Origin: Synechococcus sp. CC9616
GTDB lineage: Bacteria; Cyanobacteriota; Cyanobacteriia; PCC-6307; Cyanobiaceae
Assembly (NCBI RefSeq): GCF_000515235.1
Contig: NZ_KI911558.1
Coordinates: 324,588-388,587 of the forward strand
Reading direction: 5' to 3'
Length of the DNA stretch: 64,000 nucleotides
This document shows, piece after piece, positions 35,506-45,966 of the stretch. The position numbers were made by a program, and so were the translations under genes. The notes under the pieces were generated by a model that was not told the DNA's origin, made no database searches, and saw nothing but the letters and a program-made list of their open reading frames with translations. Position 1 is the stretch's first letter. Every line of letters begins with the position of its first letter.

Positions 35506-36320
35506 CACAGGGCAGCGGCCATGGAAAGGGTTTGTCGGATCGGTCCGACATCGTGAACCCGCAGCACGGCTGCTCCGGCCTGGGCGCAACGACAGGCCAC
35601 TGCAGCAGTCCCCCAGATCCTGGCGCGTGGTCTGGGTTCATCGAGAACAGCACCGATGAAGCGCTTCCTGGATGGACCGATCAGTAGTGGGAATCCGTCC
35701 TGGGTGAGCTGCTCGAGACCTTTCAACAAGGCAAGGTTCTGCTCATGGGTCTTGGCGAAGCCCAGGCCGGGATCCCAGATGATGGCAGTGGTTGGAATCC
35801 CCGCTGCCAAAGCCTCCTCTGTGCGTTCCAGCAGGCCACGACGCACCTGCTGCACTACATCGTCGTAGTCGGTCAGCTGGTCCATGGTGCGGCTGTTGCC
35901 ACGGCTGTGCATGAGCACGACAGGGCATGCGGCGGAGGCCACCAGATGGAGCATGGCGGAGTCACGACGTCCTCCACTGACGTCGTTCACCCAGTCGGCG
36001 CCGGCGGCAAGAGCGGCTTCCGCGACAGGGGCGAGGAAGGTGTCGACGGAGATCAAAGCTTCGGGAAACCGACTCCGGATCTCACGAAGGGGAGGCAGCA
36101 GTCGCTTCAGCTCCTCCTCAGCTCCCACCTCCTCAGCGCCGGGTTTTGTGCTCTGGGCTCCGAGATCGAGAACATCAGCGCCTTGCTGAAGTTGGAAGGC
36201 GGCTTCAGCAACGGCGCGATCCCGCTGCAGGAAGCGCCCACCATCGCTGAAGGAATCCGGCGTGATGTTGATCACACCCATCACAGCGGTGCGCTGGCGC
36301 CAGCCTGTCGGCCAGCGCAT
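35502..36320 (-). CDS. folP: Dihydropteroate synthase
   Basis: Condenses p-aminobenzoate with hydroxymethyldihydropterin pyrophosphate in folate synthesis. From the ATG at 36320 it has 272 residues. The signatures are VMGVINITPDSFSDGGRF near the N-terminus and VLDLGAQSTKPGAEEVGAEEE, with WVNDVSGG and IGPSRKRFIG further on. The stop overlaps the glycosyltransferase start. The start is four bases from the tpiA stop, so tpiA-folP-glycosyltransferase is a compact operon. Confidence 0.96.
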   Translation of the reverse strand: MRWPTGWRQRTAVMGVINITPDSFSDGGRFLQRDRAVAEAAFQLQQGADVLDLGAQSTKPGAEEVGAEEELKRLLPPLREIRSRFPEALISVDTFLAPVAEAALAAGADWVNDVSGGRRDSAMLHLVASAACPVVLMHSRGNSRTMDQLTDYDDVVQQVRRGLLERTEEALAAGIPTTAIIWDPGLGFAKTHEQNLALLKGLEQLTQDGFPLLIGPSRKRFIGAVLDEPRPRARIWGTAAVACRCAQAGAAVLRVHDVGPIRQTLSMAAALW

Positions 36321-36324
36321 GAAC

Positions 36325-37056
36325 TCAGGCCTCCTGGTAGTTGGCAATGCGGGCGAAGCCGTCCGGCTTGAGCGACGCCCCTCCCACGAGCACCCCATCG
36401 ATATCGCTCATCGACATCAGCTCATCGATGTTTCCAGGTTTGACCGAGCCGCCGTACTGGATCACCAGATCCGTTGCTCCCACCCAACTGCGGATCAGAC
36501 CACAGATGCGATTGGCTTCCGGGGATTCACAGGTCTTGCCGGTACCGATGGCCCAAATGGGTTCGTAGGCCACAACGAGCTTGTTGGCATCCAGGCCCTC
36601 CAGCCCCTGCTCAATCTGGCGCCGGATCACCCGTTCGGCTTCGCCGCGTTCGCGCTGCTCATCGGTTTCACCGACGCAGACGATCGGAATTAGGCCGTGG
36701 CCCTGGGCGGTTCTTGCTCGATGGTTGATCTGCTCGTCACTTTCAGAGAAGTATTTGCGTGGCTCGCTGTGCCCCACGATTGTGTATTTGACTTTGTGCT
36801 CCAGCAGCATCTCCGCTGAGATCTCAGCGGTGAAGGCACCATTCTCCTGCCAATGCACGTTTTGGCTGGAGAGTTGAACGCGGCTGCCTGCGGCGATGTC
36901 CGCCACGGTGGAGATGGCGGTGAACGGTGGCGCCAGCACGATGTCACGGTCATCGGGCGCATCGGCGACCAGAGGTAGGAAGGCAGACATGTAGTCCCTG
37001 GCCTGGGAGCAGGTCATATGCATCTTCCAGTTGCCGGCGATCACCCGTCTGCGCAC
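36325..37056 (-). CDS. tpiA: Triosephosphate isomerase
   Basis: Interconverts glyceraldehyde 3-phosphate and dihydroxyacetone phosphate. It has 243 residues. The catalytic residues are Lys11 (AGNWKMH), His96 ([13 protein letters not shown]) and Glu165 ([13 protein letters not shown]), with the phosphate-binding [11 protein letters not shown]. It is the upstream member of the folP group and lies 31 bases downstream of the S4-domain gene. Confidence 0.98.
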   Translation of the reverse strand: MRRRVIAGNWKMHMTCSQARDYMSAFLPLVADAPDDRDIVLAPPFTAISTVADIAAGSRVQLSSQNVHWQENGAFTAEISAEMLLEHKVKYTIVGHSEPRKYFSESDEQINHRARTAQGHGLIPIVCVGETDEQRERGEAERVIRRQIEQGLEGLDANKLVVAYEPIWAIGTGKTCESPEANRICGLIRSWVGATDLVIQYGGSVKPGNIDELMSMSDIDGVLVGGASLKPDGFARIANYQEA

Positions 37057-37087
37057 CCCTCAACCCTCAGCAGAACTGCCGGCCAAC

Positions 37088-37285
37088 TTACGGTGTTGTT
37101 GAAGTTTCGTCGCCGACGATCGCTTCTTCCCCCGCGAGGTTGACCCGATCCCCCGGTTGGAGCTGCCGGCCTCTGCGCGTCTCAACCTCTCCATTGACGG
37201 AGACCCCCCCAGTCTGAATGTGGTGTTTGGCTTCTCCGCCGGTTGCCACCCAGCCCATCCATTTGAGGAATTGGTCAAGCTTCAT
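37088..37285 (-). CDS. S4-domain RNA-binding protein (YbcJ/RlbA-like)
   Basis: 65 residues from the ATG at 37285: MKLDQFLKWMGWVATGGEAK, then HHIQTGGVSVNGEVETRRGRQLQPGD, a minimal S4 fold that binds structured RNA, probably near ribosomes. It stands at the head of a minus-strand cluster with tpiA and folP. Eight further upstream residues are possible from an ATG at 37309. The ABC exporter is divergent 40 bases away. Confidence 0.88.
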   Translation of the reverse strand: MKLDQFLKWMGWVATGGEAKHHIQTGGVSVNGEVETRRGRQLQPGDRVNLAGEEAIVGDETSTTP

Positions 37286-37324
37286 CGCTGTGGAGCACCG
37301 GGATCCCATTGATACTGTGCCGGG

Positions 37325-39070
37325 ATGCTTTCTCCCTCACAGGCAGGCTTTCGACGGCTGCTGCCGTTACTGCGCCCCCATCTGCGGCAGCTGATCGCAG
37401 GCCTTGCGTGCATGTTGCTGTACGTCAGCAGCTTCCTTCTGCTGCTCAACCTGGCCGGTGAGCTTTTCCCCTCCTTGAGTTCCAGGGATCTGCCCAAGGT
37501 GCTGCTGCTGATCGCCCAGGGGGTCGTCATTTTCGCGGTTCAGAAGCTGGCTCAGTTCGGTCAGGACTCGCTTCTGGCCGGACCGGCTCTACAGGTGAGT
37601 CAGCAGCTGAGAAGCGACGTGTTCCGCAGGCTGCAGACCGTGGAACTGGGGGCCTTGGAAAAACTGTCTGCTGGTGATCTCACCTACCGGCTTACGGAAG
37701 ATGCCGACCGTGTCAGCGAAGTGCTTTACAAAAGCATCCACGACACCGTGCCAAGCGCGCTCCAGCTTCTGGCCGTCCTTGGCTACATGCTCTGGCTTGA
37801 CTGGAAGCTGACGGCAAGCATTGTCCTCCTCGCACCACTGATCGTCTGGTTGGTCAGTCTGTTCGGGGCGCGTGTGATGGCGGCCACAGAGCGAAGCCAG
37901 AAAAAAGTGAGTGAGCTTGCCGGCCTGCTCGGTGAGGCCATTGAAGGTCTTCCATTGGTGCGGGCCTTCGCGGCAGAACCCTGGCTTCAGGATCGTTTTG
38001 AACGTGAGATCGACCAGCACCGTCAGGCGCGTCACCGCACCTACAACCTGGTGGCTCTCCAGCATCCTGTTGTCGGGATGATCGAGGTGGTGGGACTGTT
38101 CTCCGTGCTGGCGCTGGCCGCCTGGCGGATTGAGAGCGGTGATCTCACCATCGCAGGGCTGAGCAGCTATCTCACCGGTCTGGTGGTGTTGATTGACCCC
38201 ATTGCCCACGTCACCAATAACTTCAATGAGTTCCAGCAGGGACAGGCGTCCCTGAAACGGCTTCGCCAGATCGAGAGGGAGCCGCAGGAAGCGGCTGATC
38301 CGGCCGATGCAATCGCTCTCGGCAACTTGCGAGGCGATTTGGATTTGCAGGGAGTGTGTTTCGGGTATGACCCGGCCCAACCCGTGCTCCAGGATCTCAA
38401 CCTCGAGGTGAAGGCTGGTCAGGTGCTGGCTCTGGTTGGTCCGTCCGGTGCTGGCAAGAGCACGCTGTTTTCATTGCTGCTGCGTTTCAACTCCGCGCAG
38501 CAGGGTCGGATCCTGCTCGATGGAAATGATTTGAGCGCTTTGCGGGCACGTGATCTGCGACGTCAGGTGGCTCTGGTGCCCCAGCGCACCACGGTCTTTT
38601 CCGGCAGCATCGCCGAGGCCATCCGTTTCGGTCGTCGCGCCAGCGATGCTGACGTGATGGAAGCGGCACGGCTGGCCAATGCTGATGGGTTCATCGAGAG
38701 CCTCCCCCACGGCTACGAAACCCTGCTGGAGGAGCGGGGAAGCAATGTCTCCGGAGGACAACTGCAGCGAATCGCTATCGCCAGGGCCGTCCTGGGGAAT
38801 CCGGCCTTGCTTCTGCTGGATGAAGCCACCAGCGCTCTCGATGCTGAAGCCGAGGCAGCGGTGCAGGTTGGTTTGAAGCAGGCGATGTCGGGACGCACCG
38901 TTCTCGTGATTGCCCATCGTCTGGCAACGGTTCAGGAAGCCGATCAGATTGTGGTTCTCGAGAAGGGATCCATCGTGGACCGAGGCAGCCATGACGCGTT
39001 AATGCAACGTGGTGGGCGTTACCGGGAGCTCTGCGAAAGGCAATTCATCAGGGATCTGCAGAATCCCTGA
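37325..39070 (+). CDS. ABC transporter, fused permease and ATPase (exporter type)
   Basis: A 581-residue half-transporter. Six membrane helices in the first 300 residues form the exporter domain (LRLLPLLRPHLRQLIAGL-like start, YRLTEDADRVSEVLYKS coupling region). The ATPase has Walker A LVGPSGAGKSTLFSLL near residue 370, signature NVSGGQLQRIAIARAVL, Walker B LLLLDEATSALD and switch His in VIAHRLATV. It would act as a homodimer in the inner membrane. The substrate (lipid, peptide or drug) cannot be told. Confidence 0.93.
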   Translation: MLSPSQAGFRRLLPLLRPHLRQLIAGLACMLLYVSSFLLLLNLAGELFPSLSSRDLPKVLLLIAQGVVIFAVQKLAQFGQDSLLAGPALQVSQQLRSDVFRRLQTVELGALEKLSAGDLTYRLTEDADRVSEVLYKSIHDTVPSALQLLAVLGYMLWLDWKLTASIVLLAPLIVWLVSLFGARVMAATERSQKKVSELAGLLGEAIEGLPLVRAFAAEPWLQDRFEREIDQHRQARHRTYNLVALQHPVVGMIEVVGLFSVLALAAWRIESGDLTIAGLSSYLTGLVVLIDPIAHVTNNFNEFQQGQASLKRLRQIEREPQEAADPADAIALGNLRGDLDLQGVCFGYDPAQPVLQDLNLEVKAGQVLALVGPSGAGKSTLFSLLLRFNSAQQGRILLDGNDLSALRARDLRRQVALVPQRTTVFSGSIAEAIRFGRRASDADVMEAARLANADGFIESLPHGYETLLEERGSNVSGGQLQRIAIARAVLGNPALLLLDEATSALDAEAEAAVQVGLKQAMSGRTVLVIAHRLATVQEADQIVVLEKGSIVDRGSHDALMQRGGRYRELCERQFIRDLQNP

Positions 39071-39130
39071 GCGCCGCTGCTGAGCGCCACTACGATCGGC
39101 GCGCCGGCATCGATCCCTCCCCGGCGACGA

Positions 39131-39373
39131 ATGATGACTGACTCTGCAGCCAACAACCCCAATCCCGTCTTGACCTTTGAAGGCAAGCGATATGACCTGA
39201 ACACGCTTCCAGACGAGCTCAAGGAGTTGGTGCGTGGCATGCAGGTGGCCGATGCCCAGCTCCGCATGCATGAGGACACCCTCAAAGTGCTGGCCGTCGG
39301 TCGTCAGAGCATGGCGATGCAGCTGAACGAAAAGCTGCAGTCGGTGGCTCCGATTCCAGACGGCCAGAGCTGA
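39131..39373 (+). CDS. Small DUF6447-like protein
   Basis: 80 residues: NPVLTFEGKRYDLNTLPDEL, KELVRGMQVADAQLRMHEDT, then a helical Gln/Met-rich end. It matches a small picocyanobacterial family I recall as DUF6447; the number is from memory. Soluble, unknown role. ATGATG start with two possible initiators. It follows the ABC exporter by 60 bases. Confidence 0.72.
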   Translation: MMTDSAANNPNPVLTFEGKRYDLNTLPDELKELVRGMQVADAQLRMHEDTLKVLAVGRQSMAMQLNEKLQSVAPIPDGQS

Positions 39374-39378
39374 TTGAA

Positions 39379-40755
39379 CTAGTTCGGATCCGTCTCTCCC
39401 GCGCTCTTGAAGCGGTAATCCCTGGAGAGGCGGAACACCGTTCCTGAGAGCAATAACAGCGCCACCAGATTCGGAAGGGCCATCAAGCCATTGAGGGTGT
39501 CAGCGACTCCCCAGACAGCACCGCTTGTTCCGGCGATCGAAGCAAAGACCACCATCGCGACCCAGAGGAGTCGAAACGGAAGGATGGCGCCGGTGCCGAA
39601 CAGATAGGCGGTGCAGCGTTCCCCGTAGAAACTCCAACCCAGAACGGTTGTAAAAGCGAAGACCACAAGTCCGATCGTGATCACGATGCCGCTTCCCGGC
39701 AGGCCTGTGTTGAATGCAGCAATCGAAAGGTTCGAACCGCTCAGCTCGTTGGTGCCGTTGATCAGGGACTCACCGGTGGTGGTGATGATCACCAGGGCCG
39801 TCATCGTGCAGATGATCAAGGTGTCGATGAATGTGCCCAGCATCGCCACGGTGCCCTGACGAACGGGATCATGGGTGTTGGCTGCGGCGTGGGCGATCGG
39901 AGCACTGCCGAGGCCGGCTTCGTTGGAGAAGATGCCGCGTTTGAATCCCATCAGCACCACCTGGCCGAAGGCACCTCCTGCTGCGGCTTCTCCGCTGAAG
40001 GCATTGCTGAAGATCATCCCGATGGCGCCTGGAACGCTGCCGATGTTGATCAGCAGCACCACGATGCAGGCGACCACGTACAGCACCGACATCAGCGGCA
40101 CGATGGCCGAGGCGGCCTGGGCAATCCGTTGGATTCCGCCGATGATCACGGCGAAGACCAAAACACCCAGCACGACGCCGGTGACCACTCTGGGGACCCC
40201 GGCGGTTTCGAGAGCAGAGGAAACCTCAAACACCTGCACACCATTGCCGATGCCGAAGCCGGCGAGCATGCCGAAGACGGCGAAGAGTCCTGCCAGCCAG
40301 CTCCAGCCCTGGCCGAGGCCGTTGCGGATGTAATACATCGGGCCACCGACATGGTTGCCCTGGGCATCGGTCTCACGGAAATGAACCGCCAGGAGGGCCT
40401 CTGCGTATTTGGTGGCGATGCCGAACACGGCAATAACCCACATCCAGAACACTGCTCCGGGGCCGCCCACGGCGATGGCACCAGCCACGCCAGCAATGTT
40501 TCCGGTGCCGATGGTGGCGGAGAGGGAGGTCATCAAGGCCTGGAACGGCGAGATCTCCCCTTCGTTCTCGCCATCCGATGGTTCCAGCAGCATACGTACG
40601 CCGTAGGGAAGCTTCTGAATCGGCATGAAACGCAGACCAAGCATCAGCACCACGCCCGTGATGGCGATCAGGCTGACGGTGGGCCACCCCCAGACAAGGC
40701 TGTTGATTGGACCATTGATTTCACTGACTGCGCTGTCGAAGCCCTCCATCCCCAA
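39379..40755 (-). CDS. Sodium:alanine/glycine symporter (AGCS family)
   Basis: An inner-membrane Na+-coupled amino-acid importer of 458 residues with about 10-11 helices. The family signature is SPFQALMTSLSATIGTGNIAGVAGAI near residue 68, followed by GGPGAVFWMWVIAVFGIATKYAEALLAVHFRE and FKRGIFSNEAGLGSAPIAHAAA. The specificity is probably alanine or glycine, unproven. The ATG two codons in is an alternative start. It converges on the small DUF6447-like gene with five bases between stops. Confidence 0.94.
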   Translation of the reverse strand: MGMEGFDSAVSEINGPINSLVWGWPTVSLIAITGVVLMLGLRFMPIQKLPYGVRMLLEPSDGENEGEISPFQALMTSLSATIGTGNIAGVAGAIAVGGPGAVFWMWVIAVFGIATKYAEALLAVHFRETDAQGNHVGGPMYYIRNGLGQGWSWLAGLFAVFGMLAGFGIGNGVQVFEVSSALETAGVPRVVTGVVLGVLVFAVIIGGIQRIAQAASAIVPLMSVLYVVACIVVLLINIGSVPGAIGMIFSNAFSGEAAAGGAFGQVVLMGFKRGIFSNEAGLGSAPIAHAAANTHDPVRQGTVAMLGTFIDTLIICTMTALVIITTTGESLINGTNELSGSNLSIAAFNTGLPGSGIVITIGLVVFAFTTVLGWSFYGERCTAYLFGTGAILPFRLLWVAMVVFASIAGTSGAVWGVADTLNGLMALPNLVALLLLSGTVFRLSRDYRFKSAGETDPN

Positions 40756-40808
40756 AATGAAAAACGTTTTGAGATGGTGTCACAGGCATCCAGTAACGGC
40801 AATCCAAT

Positions 40809-41480
40809 TCAAAGGGCTTCGAGATTTTCGAAACGGAATGTCTGGCTTCCGGCAGGTGCATCGCCGTTGGCGTCGCTGTCGATCACGCGTTGCTCAAGAA
40901 CCCAGGGACCATCGTTCGGAAGAGGTGTGAACGTGTCGGTGAAGCTGCTACGCCCTCCGCGGAGTTCCCCCGTTGCCGGGTCGGCGTATTGGCTGGTGTA
41001 GGTGTGACTGAGATATCCAGCGCCGGTCTCGGTGACCTCGGTCGTGTAAATCGTGACGACGGTGCCGTGGATGTGGCGATGCACCATGGTGACCACGTCA
41101 TCCTTGATGCGGTAACGGTCCCCTTCTCCCTTGCCGCCGACAATCACTTCAGTCCCCACTGAATCCGTATCACCTGCGGTGAACGTGTTCGCCCCATGGG
41201 TCTGCTCAAAACTGCGGCGGACACGATGAATCGCCACCTCCCAAAGCTGGGAGTTCATCGCCTTGAGAACCTCGGCATCGTCGATACCATCCACTGAAGC
41301 CTTCAGATCTGCTCCGACCTGAAAGGTTCCCTCTTCCCGGCGATCTCCCTGCTCCCAGATGCAGCGACCTCGATAGCCCCCGAAACCAGGTGCCCAGGTG
41401 TAGCGATTTTCGTAGGCTCTGCGGAAGGAATCTCGGCAGTCCGTGCCAGGGCTGACTGGAGCAGAAGCGGAGACGGTCAC
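40809..41480 (-). CDS. DUF3386 family protein
   Basis: 223 residues; a cyanobacterial and plant-related family of unknown function with a mostly beta-strand pattern. Distinctive text: AYENRYTWAPGFGGYRGRCI, HRVRRSFEQTHGANTF, MVHRHIHGTVVTIYTTEVTE and a C-terminal GSQTFRFENLEAL. It is soluble, without a signal peptide. It lies 48 bases downstream of carB on the same strand. Confidence 0.82.
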   Translation of the reverse strand: MTVSASAPVSPGTDCRDSFRRAYENRYTWAPGFGGYRGRCIWEQGDRREEGTFQVGADLKASVDGIDDAEVLKAMNSQLWEVAIHRVRRSFEQTHGANTFTAGDTDSVGTEVIVGGKGEGDRYRIKDDVVTMVHRHIHGTVVTIYTTEVTETGAGYLSHTYTSQYADPATGELRGGRSSFTDTFTPLPNDGPWVLEQRVIDSDANGDAPAGSQTFRFENLEAL

Positions 41481-41528
41481 AGCGATTCGGCGAAGAGAAT
41501 CACACTACAGATTCAGAGGAGTGAGCTG

Positions 41529-44500
41529 TTATCTGGAAACGGCGTGAATGTCCTGGAGAGCATTGATGCTGAGGCTGGGTTGATCCTGCAGGGCTGTGAT
41601 GGCTTCAACAGCTGCCCTCGCTCCAGCCAGGGTGGTCACCGTCGGGACGGCGTAATCGAGTGCTGCACGTCGCAGGTATTTGTCGTCATGGGCGGCCTGA
41701 CGACCGATCGGCGTGTTGATCACCAGCTGCACCTGGTTCGACCGGATCATGTCCTCGATGTTGGGGCGACCCTCATGGACCTTGAGGACAGGCAGCACTG
41801 AGAGTCCCGCCTGCTGAAGAGCCTGGGAGGTTCCGCTGGTGGCGATGAGCTTGAAGCCAAGCTCGATCAGACGCGCTGCGACTGGCACCAGTGCGTGCTT
41901 GTCGCGGTCATGGGTGGAGAGGAACACTGTGCCCTCTGTGGGCAGTGCTTCTCCAGCTCCCAGTTCGGCTTTGGCGTAGGCCATGCCAAAACTGCTCGCT
42001 GAACCCATCACCTCGCCTGTGGAACGCATCTCTGGCCCCAGCACCGTGTCTGATCCCGGAAAGCGCCGGAAGGGCAGAACCGCTTCTTTTATGGTCTGAA
42101 GAGGAGGCTTCGGCTCCTCGGTGAGCCCAACCTCGCTGAGGCTTTCTCCGGCCATCAAGCGTGTGGCAAGCCGCGCTAACGGCTGGCCGGTCGCCTTGGC
42201 AACGAAGGGCACGGTGCGGGAAGCGCGGGGATTCGCTTCGATGATGTAAACGACTTCATTGCCATCGGCATCCCGTTGAACGGCGAACTGAAGATTGATC
42301 AGTCCTTTCACCTGGAGTGCCAAGGCCAGGCCCCGGCTCCAGCTCCGGATTGTGGTTAGGGCCTCTTCTCCAAGAGAAACGGACGGAAGACAACAGGCCG
42401 AGTCTCCGGAATGGATCCCGGCCGGCTCGATGTGCTCCATCAGTCCGCCGATCACCACGTTTCCGTCGGCATCGCAGAGAGCATCGACGTCCACCTCCGT
42501 GGCGTTCTCCAGGTACTGGTCGATCAAGACCGGGTGATCAGGCTCCACCTGAACCGCCTCCTGCATGTAGCGATTCAGCTCGTTTTGATCAAACACCACC
42601 TCCATCGCACGACCACCCAGGACGTAGGAGGGACGTACCACCACCGGGTAGCCAACGCCTTCGGCGACACGACGAGCTTCCTCTTCGCTACGGGCAAGTC
42701 CATGACGAGGCTGACGGATGTCCAGTTCGCTGAGAATCGCTTCGAATTGTTCGCGGTCCTCGGCGCGATCGATGGATTCCGGAGACGTTCCCCAGATCTT
42801 GCTTCCGGTGGCTTTGCCGTCTTCACTGTCGAGCCAGCGCATCAAAGGGATCGCGAGTTTCAGGGGTGTTTGCCCGCCGAACTGCACCACGAGGCCATCC
42901 GGTTGCTCCGCTTCCATGACGTTGAGGACGTCCTCAAGGGTGAGTGGTTCGAAGTACAGGCTGTCGCTCGTGTCGTAATCGGTGGACACCGTTTCCGGAT
43001 TGCTGTTCACCATCACCGTTGTGATTCCCTGTTCCTGTGCTGCAAAGGAGGCATGGCAGCAGCAGTAATCGAACTCGATGCCCTGACCGATGCGGTTCGG
43101 CCCTCCACCAAGAATCATCATCTTTCTGTCGCCTTGCGGCGGAGCCACCTCGGTTGGTGGAGCCAAGGTGATGAGACGTCCATCCGCATCAATGCGCTGC
43201 ATCGGACGTTCGTAGGTTGAGTAGTGGTAGGGCGTTGTGGAAGCAAACTCCGCCGCACAGGTGTCAACGGTTTTGAACACTGCCCGTACGCCGAGGGCAT
43301 GCCGGTGACAACGCACCTGCAATTCATCACTGCTGGTGGCCCAGCCGATCTGGCGGTCGGAGTATCCCAGTTGTTTGAGCGTGAACAGAGCCTCGACGTC
43401 GAGCTCCTCAAGGCTCCGGCTCTGCAGCAGATCCTGTTCCACTGCGATCAGCCCCCGCAGTTTGGCCAGGAACCAGGGGTCGATGCCGCTGAGGGCGTTG
43501 ATGGTGCTGTCGCTGCGGCCACGCAACATCGCTGTCCGCACGGTGAGGATCCGATCTGGAGAGGCAGTGCGCAGGCGTCGATCGATCTCGCTGTCGCTGA
43601 AGTCCGGTTCCTGCCGGTCTCCTCCCCAGCCCGCGAGTCCGGTTTCCAAAGATCGCAGAGCTTTCTGGAATGACTCCTCGAAGCAGCGACCAATGGCCAT
43701 CGCTTCACCCACGGATTTCATCGATGTGGTCAGCACCGCTGGACTTCCACGGAATTTCTCGAAGGCGAACCGAGGGATTTTGGTGACCACGTAATCGATG
43801 GTCGGCTCAAAGCATGCCGGCGTTTTGCCTGTGATGTCGTTGAGGATTTCGTCGAGGGTGTAGCCAACGGCGAGGCGGGCGGCGATCTTGGCGATGGGGA
43901 AGCCGGTTGCTTTGCTGGCGAGGGCGGATGATCGACTCACCCTCGGGTTCATTTCGATCACCACCACATCGCCGTCGGCTGGGTTGATCGCGAACTGAAT
44001 GTTGCTTCCGCCAGTGGCGACGCCAATTTCACGAATGATCGCGATCGACTGATCGCGTAAACGCTGGTATTCGCGATCCGTGAGTGTTTGAGCCGGGGCC
44101 ACGGTGATCGAGTCACCCGTATGCACCCCCATGGGATCCAGGTTCTCAATGCTGCAGACGATCACCACGTTGTCTGCCAGATCGCGCATCACCTCCAGCT
44201 CGAATTCCTTCCAGCCAAGAAGGGATTGCTCAATCAGGATCTGAGAAACAGGACTCGCCTCCAGGCCGCTCTTGCAGATGGCGGCGTATTCCTCAGGGTT
44301 GTAGGCGATGCCTCCACCGCTGCCGCCGAGGGTGAAGGCCGGGCGAATGATGCGGGGAAAGCTGCCGATCGCCGCACCGACCGCCTCCGCCTCTTCCAGC
44401 GATGAAGCGATTCCGGAGGGGCAGACCCGCACCCCGATCCGTTCCATCGCCTGCTTGAACAGAAGCCGGTCCTCCGCCTTCTGAATCGCTTGCAGATCGG

Positions 44501-44876
44501 CTCCAATCAGCTCGACACCGAAGCGCTCCAGGGTTCCGTTTTCAGCCAGATTGACCGCCAGGTTCAAGGCGGTCTGCCCACCCATCGTCGGCAACAGGGC
44601 ATCGGGGCGTTCGATGTCGATCACCCGTGCGACCACATCGGGTGTGAGCGGTTCGATGTAGGTGCGGTCCGCCATGCCGGGGTCGGTCATGATCGACGCC
44701 GGATTTGAATTGACGAGAATCACCTCGAACCCTTCGGCTCTTAGGGCCTTGCAGGCCTGGGTGCCTGAATAGTCGAATTCACAGGCCTGGCCGATGACGA
44801 TCGGACCAGATCCCAGCAGAAGGATGCGACGCAGATCGGTCCGCCGGGGCATGGGCTTGGAGGAACGGCCAAACAA
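41529..44876 (-). CDS. carB: Carbamoyl-phosphate synthase large subunit
   Basis: Makes carbamoyl phosphate from bicarbonate, ammonia (from CarA) and two ATP, for arginine and pyrimidines. It has 1115 residues, the full length. Two homologous ATP-grasp halves are visible: [21 protein letters not shown] opens the first and [20 protein letters not shown] the second. Repeated blocks GGx[12 protein letters not shown] and [18 protein letters not shown] / [18 protein letters not shown] are present. A C-terminal MGS-like allosteric domain ([21 protein letters not shown]) follows. carA is not in this window. It is divergent from the DUF3318 gene. Confidence 0.98.
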   Translation of the reverse strand: MFGRSSKPMPRRTDLRRILLLGSGPIVIGQACEFDYSGTQACKALRAEGFEVILVNSNPASIMTDPGMADRTYIEPLTPDVVARVIDIERPDALLPTMGGQTALNLAVNLAENGTLERFGVELIGADLQAIQKAEDRLLFKQAMERIGVRVCPSGIASSLEEAEAVGAAIGSFPRIIRPAFTLGGSGGGIAYNPEEYAAICKSGLEASPVSQILIEQSLLGWKEFELEVMRDLADNVVIVCSIENLDPMGVHTGDSITVAPAQTLTDREYQRLRDQSIAIIREIGVATGGSNIQFAINPADGDVVVIEMNPRVSRSSALASKATGFPIAKIAARLAVGYTLDEILNDITGKTPACFEPTIDYVVTKIPRFAFEKFRGSPAVLTTSMKSVGEAMAIGRCFEESFQKALRSLETGLAGWGGDRQEPDFSDSEIDRRLRTASPDRILTVRTAMLRGRSDSTINALSGIDPWFLAKLRGLIAVEQDLLQSRSLEELDVEALFTLKQLGYSDRQIGWATSSDELQVRCHRHALGVRAVFKTVDTCAAEFASTTPYHYSTYERPMQRIDADGRLITLAPPTEVAPPQGDRKMMILGGGPNRIGQGIEFDYCCCHASFAAQEQGITTVMVNSNPETVSTDYDTSDSLYFEPLTLEDVLNVMEAEQPDGLVVQFGGQTPLKLAIPLMRWLDSEDGKATGSKIWGTSPESIDRAEDREQFEAILSELDIRQPRHGLARSEEEARRVAEGVGYPVVVRPSYVLGGRAMEVVFDQNELNRYMQEAVQVEPDHPVLIDQYLENATEVDVDALCDADGNVVIGGLMEHIEPAGIHSGDSACCLPSVSLGEEALTTIRSWSRGLALALQVKGLINLQFAVQRDADGNEVVYIIEANPRASRTVPFVAKATGQPLARLATRLMAGESLSEVGLTEEPKPPLQTIKEAVLPFRRFPGSDTVLGPEMRSTGEVMGSASSFGMAYAKAELGAGEALPTEGTVFLSTHDRDKHALVPVAARLIELGFKLIATSGTSQALQQAGLSVLPVLKVHEGRPNIEDMIRSNQVQLVINTPIGRQAAHDDKYLRRAALDYAVPTVTTLAGARAAVEAITALQDQPSLSINALQDIHAVSR

Positions 44877-44971
44877 AAACAGCTTCCCATGCAGCAGTGC
44901 AGGGGTCGACGTGAGAGCGTTTCGGCGCCGGAGCCTCGCTACCTTTAATAAAGATCGAGATCACGGACACG

Positions 44972-45607
44972 ATGAGTGAGCTCCAGCGCCTCAAGGGGCT
45001 GCTGCCACCGGAGATGCAGAGCTGGGTGTTCGTGGAGTCCGCAGCTGCGGTCGATCCACCGTTGATCACCCTTGAGGAAATCGGTCGCGACGAGGTGGAG
45101 ATCCAGGTCGATCTTGATCCCTGGGACAAGTTGGCGCTCGATCACCGCAATCTGTTGTTCTGGCATGAGGTCGGCCGCATCCAGAACGACACCATCCCCC
45201 GCGATGGCTGGGAAATGGCGGCTCTGGCGATTGGGCTGGGCGGCGCCATCGGTGAGCTCTGGGTGCAAGACGGCCTGTTGTTGCTCATGGCCCTCGGGCT
45301 GTCCGGTTTTGCTGGCTACAGGCTGTACCTGAAGAACAACTCCGAGAAACGCCTGCAGGATGCGATCACTGCAGATGAGCGCGCCATCGACCTGGCCTGC
45401 CGTTTCGGCTACAGCGTTCCTAACGCTTATCGCAGTCTTGGGGGTGCTCTCAAGGAGCTGGTCGAGCAGACACGCAAGAAGCGCAAACGCGGTTTCTACG
45501 AAGACCGGCTGGAAGCCTTGAGAAAGAGTGCCAGCAAGGCTCGCGCCGAGATGGCCCAACAGGAGGGCTCCAGGAGTTCAGTGACCAGCGAGAACGTGTA
45601 TGGATAG
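44972..45607 (+). CDS. DUF3318 family protein
   Basis: 211 residues. SELQRLKGLLPPEMQSWVFV opens the protein. An acidic segment DEVEIQVDLDPWDKLALDHRNLLFWHEVGRIQND and one or two hydrophobic helices (EMAALAIGLGGAIGELWVQ, GLLLLMALGLSGFAGY) follow, then a basic coiled C-terminus. The family is cyanobacterial, function unknown. The HxxLxxHEVG-like LFWHEVG recalls a metal site but has only one His in the motif. It overlaps rsfS by eight bases. Confidence 0.85.
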   Translation: MSELQRLKGLLPPEMQSWVFVESAAAVDPPLITLEEIGRDEVEIQVDLDPWDKLALDHRNLLFWHEVGRIQNDTIPRDGWEMAALAIGLGGAIGELWVQDGLLLLMALGLSGFAGYRLYLKNNSEKRLQDAITADERAIDLACRFGYSVPNAYRSLGGALKELVEQTRKKRKRGFYEDRLEALRKSASKARAEMAQQEGSRSSVTSENVYG

Positions 45608-45953
45608 CGTCCAGCTGGCCGAACTCGCTGCCGATGCCTGTGACGATCGAAAAGCGTCCGATATTCGATTGATCCGTGTGGACGAGGTTTCGAGTTTGGC
45701 GGATTGGATGGTGATCGCCGGAGGTCAGTCCGATGTGCAAGTCAGGGCGATCGCTGGATCCGTTGAAGATCGTCTGGAGGCGGAGGCGGAACGACGTCCG
45801 CTGCGCAAGGAGGGTATCAGTGAGGGGCGCTGGGCACTGCTCGATTACGGCGAACTGATCGTTCATGTGCTGCAGCCAGGCGAACGTGGTTACTACGACT
45901 TGGAATCTTTTTGGAGTCACGGGGAAAGCCGAACGTTTCTAAGTTCGGATTGA
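45600..45953 (+). CDS. rsfS: Ribosome silencing factor
   Basis: RsfS/Iojap binds ribosomal protein uL14 and blocks subunit joining when nutrients fall. It has 117 residues with the usual SLADWMVIAGGQSDVQVRAIA and WALLDYGELIVHVLQPGERGYYDLESFW. Its start lies inside the last codons of DUF3318 (eight-base overlap). The CGLD27-type gene follows by 13 bases, so the three form one transcript. Confidence 0.96.
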   Translation: MDSVQLAELAADACDDRKASDIRLIRVDEVSSLADWMVIAGGQSDVQVRAIAGSVEDRLEAEAERRPLRKEGISEGRWALLDYGELIVHVLQPGERGYYDLESFWSHGESRTFLSSD

Positions 45954-45966
45954 TTGCGGTTGCTGA

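Noticed and set aside
44945-45559. 204-codon minus-strand frame
   Set aside because: Antisense to DUF3318, which has the real family pattern and coupling to rsfS.
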